Part shown: one piece after another, positions 32,782 to 43,426 of the stretch
How positions within the stretch are numbered: the stretch's first letter is position 1
Layout: every line of letters starts with the position of its first letter
Source: Pollenia angustigena
Taxonomy: Eukaryota; Arthropoda; Insecta; Diptera; Polleniidae
DNA length: 64,000 nt
Assembly (NCBI GenBank): GCA_930367215.1
Contig: OV884059.1
Span: 51,306,957 to 51,370,956 of the forward strand
Reading direction: 5' to 3'
Notes under the pieces: model-generated
What the model was told of the DNA's origin: nothing
What the model saw: the letters and a program-made list of their open reading frames with translations, nothing else
Database searches by the model: none
Position numbers and translations under genes: made by a program

Positions 32782-34613
32782 TTACTTCATAATCATCATT
32801 AACTTATTAATTATCATTATCTTCATAATCATCATTAAAATAGTCTTCATCATCGTCATCATTACGTTTTTCACTCTGGGGAAGAATAAGTAACTCCAAT
32901 GCAGACTTTGGCCCTGCTCCATTTTCTTTTTACAACTATTTCGCATGCTTGAAATGAATGGATCAGAACTTAAAAGAAATCTATTGAACACGTCTTCTAT
33001 GGTATTTTTCCTACTGCATTTACGAGAAAAGTGCTCCATATAACTTTTAAAGTCCTTATTTCTAGTTTCTTGAGATTCTTCAGTTAGTTGGCCAATAGAC
33101 AATGGGGAAAGCGATATAATTTCTGGCCCGTGAATAAAAAATTTATGTAGAGTAGGAGGCATATAATACCATGGATAATTTTTAACAAATATCCTGGCAG
33201 TATAATTAGCGAAATTTGAAAATCTTTCGATATTGACCTCAATGCCACTGGAAACAACTATTAATATTGTATGCATATTTGTTATCTGCAAATCAATTTT
33301 TGTAATTTCTGCAGATATTTCCGCATTCTTAAATAAACGCCTTGCAGTATTCCCATCGTTTGAGTTTCCAAAACCTGGTTTTGGTTGGTCAGCAATTAAT
33401 CCAATTTTCTCTCTAAATTCCCTTTGAATGCGTTTTTTGTATCAGCAATAATTTTTTTTCATTATCACATCTAGTATGCCATTTTTTTATCGGTAGTTTA
33501 TATGATAAGTGAGTAAGACACTCAAAAAATCTTATCCATCCATGAAGGACAGATAAACTAAACTCCATGTTATCTATATTAACATCTTTTGAAATCATTT
33601 TTTCAATATTGTTGAATTATTTACTTCTGGCGCCACATATATAGCACTTTTGTGTTGAATCGACAAGAGCCTTTTTTCAGTCTCCACTCTTTCTTTTTCA
33701 ATTCAATTTTTAAAAATTAAATTTTTAGGGGCCTGAAAACCCCAGTAGAAGACGGTCGAGGATTTTGCCAAATTGTTTTGTTTTCACAAACTAGTTTCAA
33801 TGGTACAATCGGCGTTATAAATACTGAAGAGTCTGAGGCGTTAATGTCTTGAAATGCTTGTTTATATGCACTATGTCCTGAACTTCCGCCAAAGCCCCAC
33901 TTAGAGTATAAAGTCATTTTAGACAGTTCTTTATTATCTAACAAATTTAAATCAGCATTTTGTATCGAAAAAATACGCTTAGTGGTATGGTCAAATAGTG
34001 CTTGTAGATTTACTTGGGCTGAAGTTTCAGTAATTTTTATTTCGTCTTGCTCTGGATAACATTTATTTTGCTTCTTGGATTTTTTTGTATGATGGAAATT
34101 TCTCGCTTCTACAAACACGGAAAGAGCTTCCTCTGCACTTAATTGCTGTGGGGATACCTGTTCTAAACTTTTTCGATATTTTTTCGATTTTGTAGGAGAT
34201 GACATTATTTCTTTAACTATTTTCGACGCATCTGCTTTTCCAGCAGCGCTCAAGCTTATTTGAGTGGCGTAAGCCAAAACAGACAATTCAGTTCTTTCTC
34301 TTATGTCTTTACATTTCTTTACCTTAGTTTTTTCATTACACTCATCAAATGAGAGATCATGCCGGCCTCTTTTTTTAATAGATGCTAGTGAAGATTGATT
34401 AAAGCAGATTGAAGCATCAAGCCAATTCTTGTTATTTAAAAAAAAAATTTCATCCTTTCTTTGACTCTTTAGCCAGCGTTGCTTATGGTCTTTGCAAAAA
34501 GAATTAAATCTGTCCATAAAATCTACCATATCTGAAGGGTCGACGCGCCTGATTACTTCCCATCTCAGAAGTTTGAATTTATCTTGAAGTAATATAATAT
34601 CTGAGTTCTTCAT
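32782..34613 (-). pseudogene. Transib-type (RAG1-related) transposase, decayed
   Basis: Start ATG at 34613 (MKNSDIILLQDKFKLLRWEV). The N-terminal ~298 residues are continuous, with a SPTKSKKYRKSLEQ segment, an ITETSAQVNLQALFDHT segment, then KWGFGGSSGHSAYKQAF and NPRPSST. After stops come HGWIRFFECLTHLSYKL (about 33500), IGLIADQPKPGFGNSNDGNT (about 33370) and, in the 32782-33291 frame, HKFFIHGPEIISLS and LTEESQETRNKDFKSY. Transib and RAG1 share D-D-E catalysis: the first Asp lies in the K-W-x-x-D-G-S-S-G block and the Glu in the E-E-x-Q-E-x-R-N-K block. Here the Asp position is Gly (GFGGSSG) and the Glu block is present. Stops near 33600-33720 and a frameshift near 33420 also kill it. The Met/Ile-rich C-terminal tail from 32860 is probably past the real end. 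Confidence 0.8.
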
Positions 34614-34921
34614 AAAATTATGTAACTCATGACGAGAGATGAAAATTGTTTTAAGACTTGTTCCTTAAATTAGTAAGATTTTTAATCGTTTTATTTTGCA
34701 AAATACTTTTTGTTTTCCCTTGTACCGAATAATCTACAAATGTACAACACTTTAAATAAATTGCATCACATTAAACAAAACATTCACAGTCAACACAAAA
34801 ATTTTACTTGAAATTGCCACTCCAAAGTTGTTAAAAGAATAATAGTGTATACGCATTATACTCCATTTAAAATAGCTTATAATAATATACATACACTATT
34901 GTTTGAGAAATAGTTTCATTC

Positions 34922-35793
34922 CGACCATCTAAAGCTGCATGATCTCAAAATTTGTGCGAGAAGAATGTAATTCCTCGTGGCTCGCAGTCATTTTCTTTTG
35001 AACTTACAAGGTGGAAAGAAGCGAAATTTGTTTAGATGAGCCAGATGTAGCAGAGGAAGAGAATTGGAAAGTAATGAATATGTGCCACTGAATTAACAAA
35101 ACTGTTCTATATCGTCCCCTCAATATAACAATAGCGTATAATTTTTTTGGGGTTTTGAGAAAATCGTGTTTAAAGTTTTTGTCAAATCGGATGTCTATTA
35201 AAACCTCATAATCGCGGTAAATAAAAATTCTTCATGTTGGATTTTTCGACGAATACATAATACCGTTTCTTGTCTTCAAATTTACAAATTTTTTTATTCT
35301 AAGCATCCTTTAACACCATAATTATGTCATTCAAAGTGCAAGTCCTCCATATAGGCTATTTTATTTTTTAAGGAATTCGTATGATGTAGCTGATACACTG
35401 TTTTATTTTGTATGGTATACGCTGTTTTATTCAATAATTTTACGGTATTTTTATTAAAATATTTGATCTCAAAAATATCAATTTGTAACATTATAAAACA
35501 GTGATTTATTCATAATTTTGTTAATTCAGTGACACATATTTATTACTTTCCAATTTGGGTTATTATAAATAAAAAATTATGACAAATTAAGATATACATT
35601 GCGTAAATCAAAAATAACTAGAAGTTCATTCGTCTTCTTTCTCTTCCTCTGCTACATCTGGCTAATCTAAACAATTTTGCTTTTTTCCACCTTGTAAGTT
35701 AAAGAAAATGACTGCGAGCCACGAGGAATTACATTATTCTTACACACATTTGGAGATCATCATGTTATATTGAGGGGACGATATAAACACTTA
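34922..35793. repeat. Large imperfect inverted repeat inside the Transib-like element
   Basis: The left arm (34922-35136) has gtaattcctcgtggctcgca, cttacaaggtggaaa, agatgtagcagaggaagaga and tggaaagtaatgaatatgtg. The right arm (35512-35793) carries the same blocks complemented, with an extra ~110 bases. A 21-base block containing cgtcccctcaatataac sits at the inner end of the left arm but the outer end of the right arm, so a rearrangement has shuffled it. Confidence 0.75.
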
Positions 35794-35881
35794 TTTCTTC
35801 ATTTGCCAATAAATTTCAAATTTCAATTGGCTTACCTCCGCTTACCTTCAGTGCACATGATAGAAAATACAGCTGTATGGG

Positions 35882-36351
35882 CGACGTGAGATAACACGGC
35901 CATTGAATTTATGCGGGACCATTGTATCGCTAGCTGTGTGGCACATTCTATTGGAACCACATTTCGTCCAGGTTCATATCCTCAATTGCTGGATATAAGT
36001 AGACCGTTATCATCCCGCGGTAGCGAACGCCGTTTACGGTAACTGCTTTGCCGACCTCATTCACGCCCGATGAAGCCGCCAGCCCATAAATCGCACCAAA
36101 CAGTCACTCTCTGTGTTTTCACATTTCCTACAGACGCGGTTTGCTAATATTTGCGCACGATTCTCCCGATTGTGGACACATTTGGTCGATTATGCTGACC
36201 AACAAAATCACGAAGCCCACGTAATGCATTTTGATTTGAACGTCTATTTTCGTTAAAGGCTTCAACAATCTTAACGCGCTGTTTAATTGTGTACCGAAGA
36301 ACCCGAACAATTGTTTTTTGCAGTATTAAATATGTAAAATTTAGAAACATG
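35882..36351 (-). pseudogene. Mariner/IS630-like transposase, 5' part
   Basis: From 36351 the minus strand reads YTIKQRVKIVEAFNENRRS, RPNVSTIGRIVRKY (helix-turn-helix DNA-binding region), stop, then a jump to VTVWCDLWAGG, VTVNGVRYRGMI and AIEDMNLDEMWFQ, and CHTAS, FNGRVISRR. About 120 residues of the expected middle, including the first catalytic Asp, are missing between NVKTQR and VTVWC. Further stops and frameshifts follow. It continues at 32256 across the Transib-like insertion. Confidence 0.75.
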
Positions 36352-37271
36352 ATTTTAAACGGCAGACTGCCCCTTTTTACGCAACTGCTTCCATATGCAG
36401 ATTCAATAAATAAACAATGAAAAAAATGATTATATATAGAAAAGTCATAAAAATTTGCTAGGCAATGCCGGATTTAATAGCTTATATTTGGAGAAGTTTG
36501 AAATGCTTATGAGTTGTGTAAAATTTGGCTGTAATATGTTTAAGTGTGGTGTACGTATGGGACTTACGGTCATTTATGAGACTACCAGCCAAAATTTTGC
36601 ACGAAAACATGTTTTTCGTATATAGTTCCAATGTTTCTTGTTGCTCTATTGATAACTAGTTTAAATGTTATTTAGTATTACTTGACCTTTCTTATTATAA
36701 TTATTTAAAATTGATTAAGCTTAAGGTCTTTTTATAAAAAAATAATATTATATTTAATTGTTTCTCAATATTTCGCTAACCTTTGGTTAGCATCTTCAGA
36801 AAATTAACAAAATTTTATATAAAAATAATAAAAAACAGTAACAAACTGGGAATTCTTTCCTTTCGAAGGTTACTTTATATCAGAGATAGGCAAAAGGCCG
36901 CCCATGGGCGCTTTGTTATTCTCTTATTTACACGTATTTAAGCACACGTACAGAAGAAAAAAATTAAAACAATTCAGTCTCGCATGAGCAGTCGCACAGG
37001 TATGTTGTGTTACGCTTGTTGCTTGAGCAGCGTTGCCAAATGTGATTTTTTTTTTGTTAAAAGAATTATAAAAAAAGTTTTATTTTATAATTCTTTGTTT
37101 AAAAAATAAGTTTTTTTGTAAATTGTTTTTTTTTAAAGTTCTTTTTTATAATTCTTTGTTTGAAACAAAAAGCTTTTTGTAAATTGTGCAGTTTTACATT
37201 ACAATTTTTTTCTTTCAATTTTGGTATTATATTTCTTACGACATTTTTGCCTTTTTAAGGCTTGATCTAAC
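36352..37271. other. Spacer, possible hAT terminus
   Basis: No gene seen. The block cagagataggcaaaaggccg (about 36880) begins like a hAT terminus and lies beyond the C-terminal side of the hAT relic at 37272-37500, but I found no inverted partner. Confidence 0.35.
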
Positions 37272-37500
37272 TTCATTATACTCCATTACTATGTAACATT
37301 AAAACACATAATGGTGACAGAAAAGAAGAACTTAACTTTTTCAAAACTTTTGATTAATTCATCTATGTCAAACTTGTAGGGACAACATTTTATACGCATG
37401 AGGTCTTCGAGATGTTCATCTGTGAGACGATTTCTGTGTTTATTTTTTATAAACTTCAAAAAAACAAAATGAAGATTCACATATAAAGGTTAATCCAAAC
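37272..37500 (-). pseudogene. hAT transposase C-terminal fragment
   Basis: Minus-strand frame FLKFIKNKHRNRLTDEHLED, LMRIKCCPYKFDIDELIK. This matches the C-terminal end of hAT transposases of the type domesticated as ZBED5/GTF2IRD2, where IKxKxRNRLTDEHL is conserved. No other hAT domain is present nearby. Confidence 0.65.
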
Positions 37501-37907
37501 GTCGAATACATCTTTAGAATTTAATTTTTTCTTTTTGGATATATGTTTTTCCAGAAGTTTATTCCACTTTCTAGAGGTAAAGATAAATCAACTTGTCTTT
37601 TTAAGTTCTTCTTTTATGTCACCATTATGTATTTCAATGTTACTCAGTAACGGATTATTATGAAGTTCGATCATATTAAAAAAAAAGAATTATGGCAACG
37701 TTGCAGAACAATGAGAGCGGGAGAGTCATATAGCACTAACATTATTATGAAATATTGTACTCAACATTTTTTATTTTTCGAATTTATTCTATGAGCTAAA
37801 TTTCAGTTATGTATTTTATAAAGCTTTTTTGTAATAGTCCTATTCCTTCAATTTTTCAGAAATGACTTTATACACTACCAGACTATTATATTGTATTTTC
37901 TTGTTAC

Positions 37908-38402
37908 TGTAGCGGATGGTAGTCGCGAAATTAAAAAGACGTGTTGTTTGTTTTCAAACTTGATGCAGACTGCCTGTTCTGCCCTTTATTTTCTTCATTT
38001 ATATTGATCTTAATATGTAGACTTAAGGCCCAACCACAATGTGCTTAAGTTGGCTTAAGCGAATGAGCGAATACATGTAAATTATATGAGGCAAACCATA
38101 TTGAACTTAAGGAAACTTTTTGCAAAGTTTAATGAAACTGTCATTTGCTTAAGCAAGGTGCGAATCTAATCGCACATTCCGTACGGAATCAAATGTTTTT
38201 TTATTTTGTTTTTGTTTTCTTAAATACGTTTGAGAGACTTTTTGTTAATTTTTGACAGTAGGTTAAGTAAGACTATGCATATTATGGTTGAGTCTTTAAT
38301 GTTATACTACAGAACTACTTTCTAACGGTACAAGTTAAAGCAAAAAGTAATAACTAAATGAAATACTTATTAAATACAGTGGGTGACGTAAGTTTCCTTA
38401 CA
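37908..38402 (-). mobile_element. Gypsy LTR copy interrupted by a MITE
   Basis: Starts tgtagcggatggtagtcgcg and ends gtaagtttccttaca like the LTRs at 46141-46362 and 52501-52722. Split at its TTA by the MITE at 38026-38295. Confidence 0.92.
38026..38295. mobile_element. 270-bp MITE with TTA target duplication
   Basis: The ends AGGCCCAACCACAAT and its complement ATTATGGTTGAGTCT pair over about 16 bases with few mismatches. TTA is duplicated (38023-38025, 38296-38298). The empty site is present at 46256-46258 in the sister copy, which proves insertion. TTA and AGGCC-type ends suggest PIF/Harbinger. Confidence 0.93.
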
Positions 38403-38641
38403 CCTCCCTTCCTAAAGAAAAAAAAAAAAAAAAAAAATTTTTTTGAAACAAATCAGGTGATCAGTCTGTTTGATTCAATATTCCCTTGCTTTTTTTTTTT
38501 TTTTTTGTTGTTCATTATACATATCTAATAACTATGTTTTATATTATTTTTAATTCGTTTATGTATATATAGTCTAACATTTGTTGAAATTTAACAAGAT
38601 TTTATAACAATTTTATTTATGTTGGTAGTGATATCTTAATT

Positions 38642-40094
38642 TTAATTAGCAATTCTTAATCTGTCTTTATGTACTTTTTTTTCTTTTTTTGTTACTTCAT
38701 CGTAAATAACTACATTTACACCATCTATTATTTTAACAATATATGGACCATCGTAAATGTTTTTAAACTTATCGTATGGTTCTTTTTTTACCAATACTTT
38801 GTCATTAATTTTTACATAGCATGTTTTAGATTTTCTGTCATACAATTCTTTGTTTCTCTTTTTATGTTTTTCTATGAGATCTTTTGTAATACTGTGAGAT
38901 TTTTGTAAACGATATTTAATTTCTTTAGAGTAATTTTCTACATTGTAAATAGGATCTACCTTTTCAAAATTTAAATCTTTTGGCATAGTTGCATTTCTTC
39001 CAAAAACTAGTTCATATGGTGTATATTTGTTGTCGAAAACTGTACTTGAAGTCGTGTTGTGAAAAAATGTAAAATATCTTAAGTATGTATCCCAGTCTGA
39101 AATGTTCTCGCCTATGTATGCCCTCAAGAACTCGTTAAAGACACGATGACTTCGCTCAACCGTCCCCACAGTCTGGTGGTGGTAAGCTGTTGAAAAATGA
39201 ATTTGAATGTCAAAAAATTTACACAGTTCACAAAATATTTCGTTCTTAAATTCAGTACCCAGATCCGATTTGATATTATTCATTCTCCCATAGATCAAAA
39301 TAAATTTCTCAAAAATCGCTATTGTAACAAGGTATTTTGTAAAATCACAAATTAGAGTTAAAGCGTATTTATTGCCATATTCTGAAGTTGGCAATGGACC
39401 AATCGTGTCCAAAACAACCACGTCAAATGGCTTAATTGGAGTTGGTGTCAATACTAGTGGTTCCCTTGTCCCTGTTTTTACCTTATTCAAACTACATGAT
39501 CTGCATTCCCTAATAAATGAAGAAATATCCCTAGTCATATTCTTCCAATAATACTTTGTCCTTAATTTCGCATATAATCTTCTGCGTCCACAATGTCCAC
39601 CCAAAATCGGATCCAAATGGTGAATTTCCAAAATTTGCTTCTTCCTCTGTTCATCGAATATTTCCTCAATTGGTTCAACTAGCAAAATTTCTAATGATTT
39701 TAATATTTCATTCCCATGGTTCTTTAATTCCTGAATAGTAAATATCGTGAAAAATGCGTAATTTTTTGCCCATTCCGCAGCATAAATGTTGTTATTGTTG
39801 GCTTCGTTTTGTAGCCTCGAAAGCATATCCTCGAAATTCAATGTTTCGTTAACAATCTCAACATTTATTAAAAATTTGAATTTAAATTTGTTGTATATTT
39901 TCAAACGTATGTTATTAATTTTCTCATTTTTGTAAAATATCTCCGATTTTATTTTCGAAACCTTTCGATCAAACAAGTGTGCAAATTTATCATATACCTT
40001 TGGTCTAGCAGTCTCAGAAATTTCCATTGTTTTTCTATCCATATTGTTATGCCTTGACATTGCTCGAGTTGTCATGGTCAACACACTTTCTTCA
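38642..40094 (-). pseudogene. Gypsy integrase, duplicated 5'-truncated copy
   Basis: An open frame runs from the duplication edge to TAA at 38642. It has the zinc-binding region (HHLDPILGGHCGRRRLY ... CRSCSLNK), the core with VVLDTIGPL, IKSDLGTEF and TVERSHR (D-D-E), and a basic C-terminus ending KDRLRIAN. Relative to the sister copy, 12 residues (PDKSAKIVAQAI) are lost in frame between the first two catalytic Asp. Unlike the sister copy it keeps Tyr after KKRNKEL, so it shows the pre-mutation C-terminus. It has no 5' LTR, gag or RT and is dead. Confidence 0.9.
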
Positions 40095-40316
40095 CCCTAC
40101 AAGAAGAGTGACCGTCATTTTACCGGTCATTTGACTGTCATTGATGACAGAAAAATGGTCATCGCGTAGAACAAAGTTTCTATCACATTCTTAAGGCCAA
40201 CGTGAAAAAAATGACCTAAACTTTTGTGTACGTGTGATTTTGCATCCTTCTCTAACTTATGTATTTTATCGTCTGTAGAACATATATCTGAACTGCTTAC
40301 TCTAATGTTGTTTATT

Positions 40317-40540
40317 AGTCAGCGTTGATTGCTTTATTCATCACAGTTGACTGGTCACTTTTGATGGTTTTATACGTCATAGTTGACTAGTCAGTCCGAA
40401 TAAATATATTAGTCACAGTTGACTGGTCAGTATTGATGAATTTACCGGTCACAGTTGACTAGTCAGTCTTGATGAATTTTACAGTCACAGTTGACTAGTC
40501 AGTCTTGACGAATTTAGCAGTCACAGTTGACGAATATATT
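40317..40540 (+). repeat. Subterminal tandem array with TGACTAGTCA palindrome
   Basis: Five to six units of about 35-42 bases share cacagttgact(a/g)gtcagt followed by tgatgaattta. The core TGACTAGTCA is a perfect 10-base palindrome in three units. The array lies 220-445 bases from the left end of the element and is a plausible transposase-binding array. Related gtcattga / gaccgtc phrases occur at 40106-40150. Confidence 0.8.
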
Positions 40541-41189
40541 TGAAATAAAACACAATTTATTCCAATTCAATACTTTTTATAAATTTAAATATTACATTAT
40601 AAAATAATAATAGAAATTAAATTAAAATAAAATATTTCAGTTTAGTGTAAGTAAAAAAATAAATTAATGTTTCGGCTTTTCTTTTAACAAATATTTTTTT
40701 TGTTTCGATCTGTGGTGCGCGCGTTCAACGGCCTTCTTTATGCTTTTTTCAAACTCTAAAGCGCTTTGCTTTTGAAAAATATCTGTAATTTGTAAAAATG
40801 TAGAAGTGAACACATTACTTAAGTAAGCATAGTATATGTGAAATAACACCCGTATTCAAAACAAAAATTTAGTTACTGCATATCCCCTGATTAAGGATTT
40901 CTTATTCAAAACACTTTTAAATAAACTGTGATTATCAAATGATCAGAGACATTTAAACACCTAATTAACTGCTGTCAATTTGCTATTTCCGTGAATTGAA
41001 TTTAACTAAAACAGAGATGTAAAAATTTTTTTTATTCGGGCTATTTAAAAGTGTTTTGAATAAACTCATGACTAAATGGTGATTAAGCTTAATTAACATT
41101 TTAGTTGCTCACTCGATGAGCGGAGTATAATCGGAGTACACAAATTTTCGTTTTGAAGACGGTTGTAAATGTTTATTAAATTATTATTA

Positions 41190-43318
41190 TTATATGTACA
41201 TACGTCTAAGAACCTTATTAGTAATATTAAGGCCTGCCAGAGAAAGCTTTTCGCACCGCCCATCCCAATTGTACTTTGAAAGTACGTCATCCGTAAATAT
41301 GGAACGGATGACGCTTTCAACATCATCGGAAACACCTTTAATTTTGTAGACGTAGTTATTCTATAAAGTGTAAAAGTATTAAAAATTAAAAAGTATGGAA
41401 TATTTTTACGTTTGTTACCATTGCCTGAGCAAAAACTGAGGAGTTTAGCTTCTCCTCAACTTCCTTTACAGTCTCAGCTGTTCGAAGGGGAAGCACGCTA
41501 GCGACCTCATCAATGTCGCTATCGCTCTTTTCCCCTGTCATGCGACAGATGGAGTCCTGGGTTCTCTTGATACCCACCTTACACTCCATCAGCAGCTTGG
41601 ACTGTGCCATCATTTCTGGTTTTGATACGGTCTGATAAATATTAAATTTTAAAGACAAATTAGCAAGAACAAACTGTCAGATACTTACACTCTCCTCGAC
41701 CGCCTCCAACGTATTGGCAATTTTTTCTTGATTTGTATTAAGAACACCCTGACCATTGCTCAACATAGATTGGTTATACTCTATTCTTTCGAGCCGTGCT
41801 CTTAAGTCATTTTGCCCCTCAACCAGCTGCTGAAGAAGTGCTAGAATGTCTGGCATAACAAAATAATAATGACAATAAATACGATTAAAAATATATTATT
41901 AATTAAAAATGTTTTTAATTTAATTAAACTGCATTTTTTCGGTGCTTGGTCAATTGGCTCCGCTCTTAAAATGTACGATGATATCGGCAGTATTGTGTTC
42001 TTATAAAAAAAACACATACAATAACTATGTAAAAATGTAACGGAATTTTATTATTGGCATTCTTCGTTTGAAGGAAGTTATTAGTTTATTTGAAGAAAAA
42101 AAAAAACATTTTTATGAGTGAACCAAAAATTCCTTAATTTTCTGCGAATTTGTTACATTTTCGTGAATGATATTGCGTCTGAAAGAGGTTGGCGCCATTA
42201 TTATTGCTTAATATGCTAATGTACATGCAAGTGCGCACCAAAAATATCAAAGGAAAAAAAATTTACCTAAATCTATAAATATAAAAAACAACACCAATTC
42301 TTTTACTGAGAAAAAATTTATATTACAAAAAACATGAGCAGTCTAAAAAAGGTTTTTTTCTTTCTTTGTTCAAATAAACTCGAATAACGCATATTTTTGT
42401 GCGCACCTGCATGTACATTAGCATATTAAGCAATAATAATGGCGCCAACCTCTTCCAGACGCAATATCATTCATGAAAATGTAACAAATTCGCAGAAAAT
42501 TAAGGAATTTTTGGTTCACTCATAAAAATGTTTTTGTTTTTCTTCAAATAAACTAATAACTTCCTTCAAACGAAGAATGCCAATAATAAAATTCCGTTAC
42601 ATTTTTACATAGTTATTGTATGTGTTTTTTTTTTATAAGAATGGTTAGGAATTTGCATAAGGCTTTGAGCAATGCTCATACATAAACTGATGCAACAAAG
42701 AAATTGTGTATTCCAAATTTTTTACTGATCATAAAAATTTTTTTCAAGGTTAAGTTTTTTTTTAGTAATTTCCTTCAAATAAGGAATGGCAACAACAAAA
42801 CTCAAGTAAATTTTTTGTTTTTGTATGTAAAAATTGCCATGTATTTTTAGACAAAATGGTCTACCTGCTTCGAAAGTTCTAGTAAAATGTTTACTTGACT
42901 CATAGAAGCACATTCGAAAAAATTGTTAACAATGCAATAAATGCTATGGATTTATAAAATTTTTTTAGAAAATACTCAAGAAAACTTTGTTTGATTTAAA
43001 TAATTTTTATTTGAATCGACATATCAAGAAAACCAATCAAAAGTTAGTAAATAATTCTTTCCGTGTATGTCTGTATATGAAAAAAATTTACTTTACCTTC
43101 ATTATTTTTGGGCAAGGATGATGCAGATGAAGGAGTGGTATTTTGGGCATTTTCTGTTGAAGAATAACACTTTTTCTTAATTACGGACTGGTTGGCTAAA
43201 AAATAAAAGTTATGAATTTATATTTTTATTTGTGCAGCTTTGTGTTTTTTTACTTACCGTTTATTTGGGCATTCTCTTGGTTTTCTTCTCTTTCAAAAAA
43301 GTTTTGTGAAAAACTCAT
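41190..43318 (-). CDS. Five-exon transposon companion protein, DUF4806-like C-terminus
   Basis: Exons on the minus strand: 43318-43258, 43195-43097, 41849-41689, 41631-41419 and 41360-41190. All four introns have GT-AG ends (gtaagt, gtaaag, gtaagt, gtaaca donors) and the phases agree. The product is 234 residues with no internal stop. Residues 1-20 are acidic (MSFSQNFFEREENQENAQIN), 21-53 Ser/Lys-rich, and 54-107 a likely coiled coil (LALLQQLVEGQNDLRARLER). Residues 108-178 are charged (EKSDSDIDEVASVLPLR), and 179-234 (GVSDDVESVIRSIF, LSKYNWDGRCEKLS) recall DUF4806. The start lies 109 bases downstream of the transposase stop, on the same strand, so they may share a transcript. It has no recognisable nuclease domain; a regulatory, DNA-binding or multimerisation role is inference. 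A host gene captured by the element is an alternative. Confidence 0.75.
41997..42646. repeat. 650-bp near-perfect palindrome in companion-gene intron 2
   Basis: Arms of about 250 bases (41997-42247 and 42390-42646) are near-identical inverted copies around a ~145-base centre. Terminal sequence is ttcttataaaaaaaacacat; inner landmarks are gaggttggcgccattattat and catgtacattagcatatta. No open frame and no evident target duplication. It lies wholly within the 1.25-kb intron, so it should not disrupt the protein. Confidence 0.9.
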
Positions 43319-43426
43319 TTTAATGAAAAAAAGTGAAAAAATCAAATGCTTCAAGGAAACATATAGCATTAAGAAATGATATTTATGGATATATATACAA
43401 GACTAATTGAAATTAAGAGTGCGGAA

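Larger units (their letters stand above)
32257..35881 (-). mobile_element. Transib-like element inserted in a mariner-like gene
   Basis: The left end begins CACAGTGGGGTG, and CACAGTG is the Transib/RAG signal-heptamer consensus. It is flanked on both sides by the same 5 bases, cgacg (32252-32256 and 35882-35886), the target-duplication length of Transib. The host mariner sequence (VISRR then GDVDW) rejoins cleanly across it. The right end (ending agctgtatggg) does not mirror the left, so it is damaged or replaced. Contains a Transib-type transposase pseudogene and a large inverted repeat (34922-35793). Confidence 0.7.
37771..40094. repeat. ~2.1-kb direct duplication, left copy
   Basis: Matches 46004-48094 in the same orientation at about 99% apart from two events: a 270-bp MITE gained here (38026-38295) and a 36-base loss near 39320. 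It spans 137 bases of flanking DNA, the gypsy 3' LTR, the integrase gene and a little upstream sequence. Because it includes non-element flank, it arose by duplication of chromosomal DNA and not by a second retrotransposition. It ends exactly at the left terminus of the transposon at 40095. Confidence 0.93.

Noticed and set aside
32782..32900. Met/Ile-rich C-terminal tail of the Transib frame
   Set aside because: Low-complexity sequence (ATT/ATA/ATG-rich) beyond the last conserved block; most likely not part of the original protein.
38669..38908. Phe/Tyr-rich plus-strand frame (also at 46631-46870)
   Set aside because: Antisense of the integrase C-terminus; duplicated only because the segment is duplicated.
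40317..40540. CRISPR-like array
   Set aside because: Eukaryotic sequence, imperfect units without unique spacers; a subterminal tandem repeat of the transposon.
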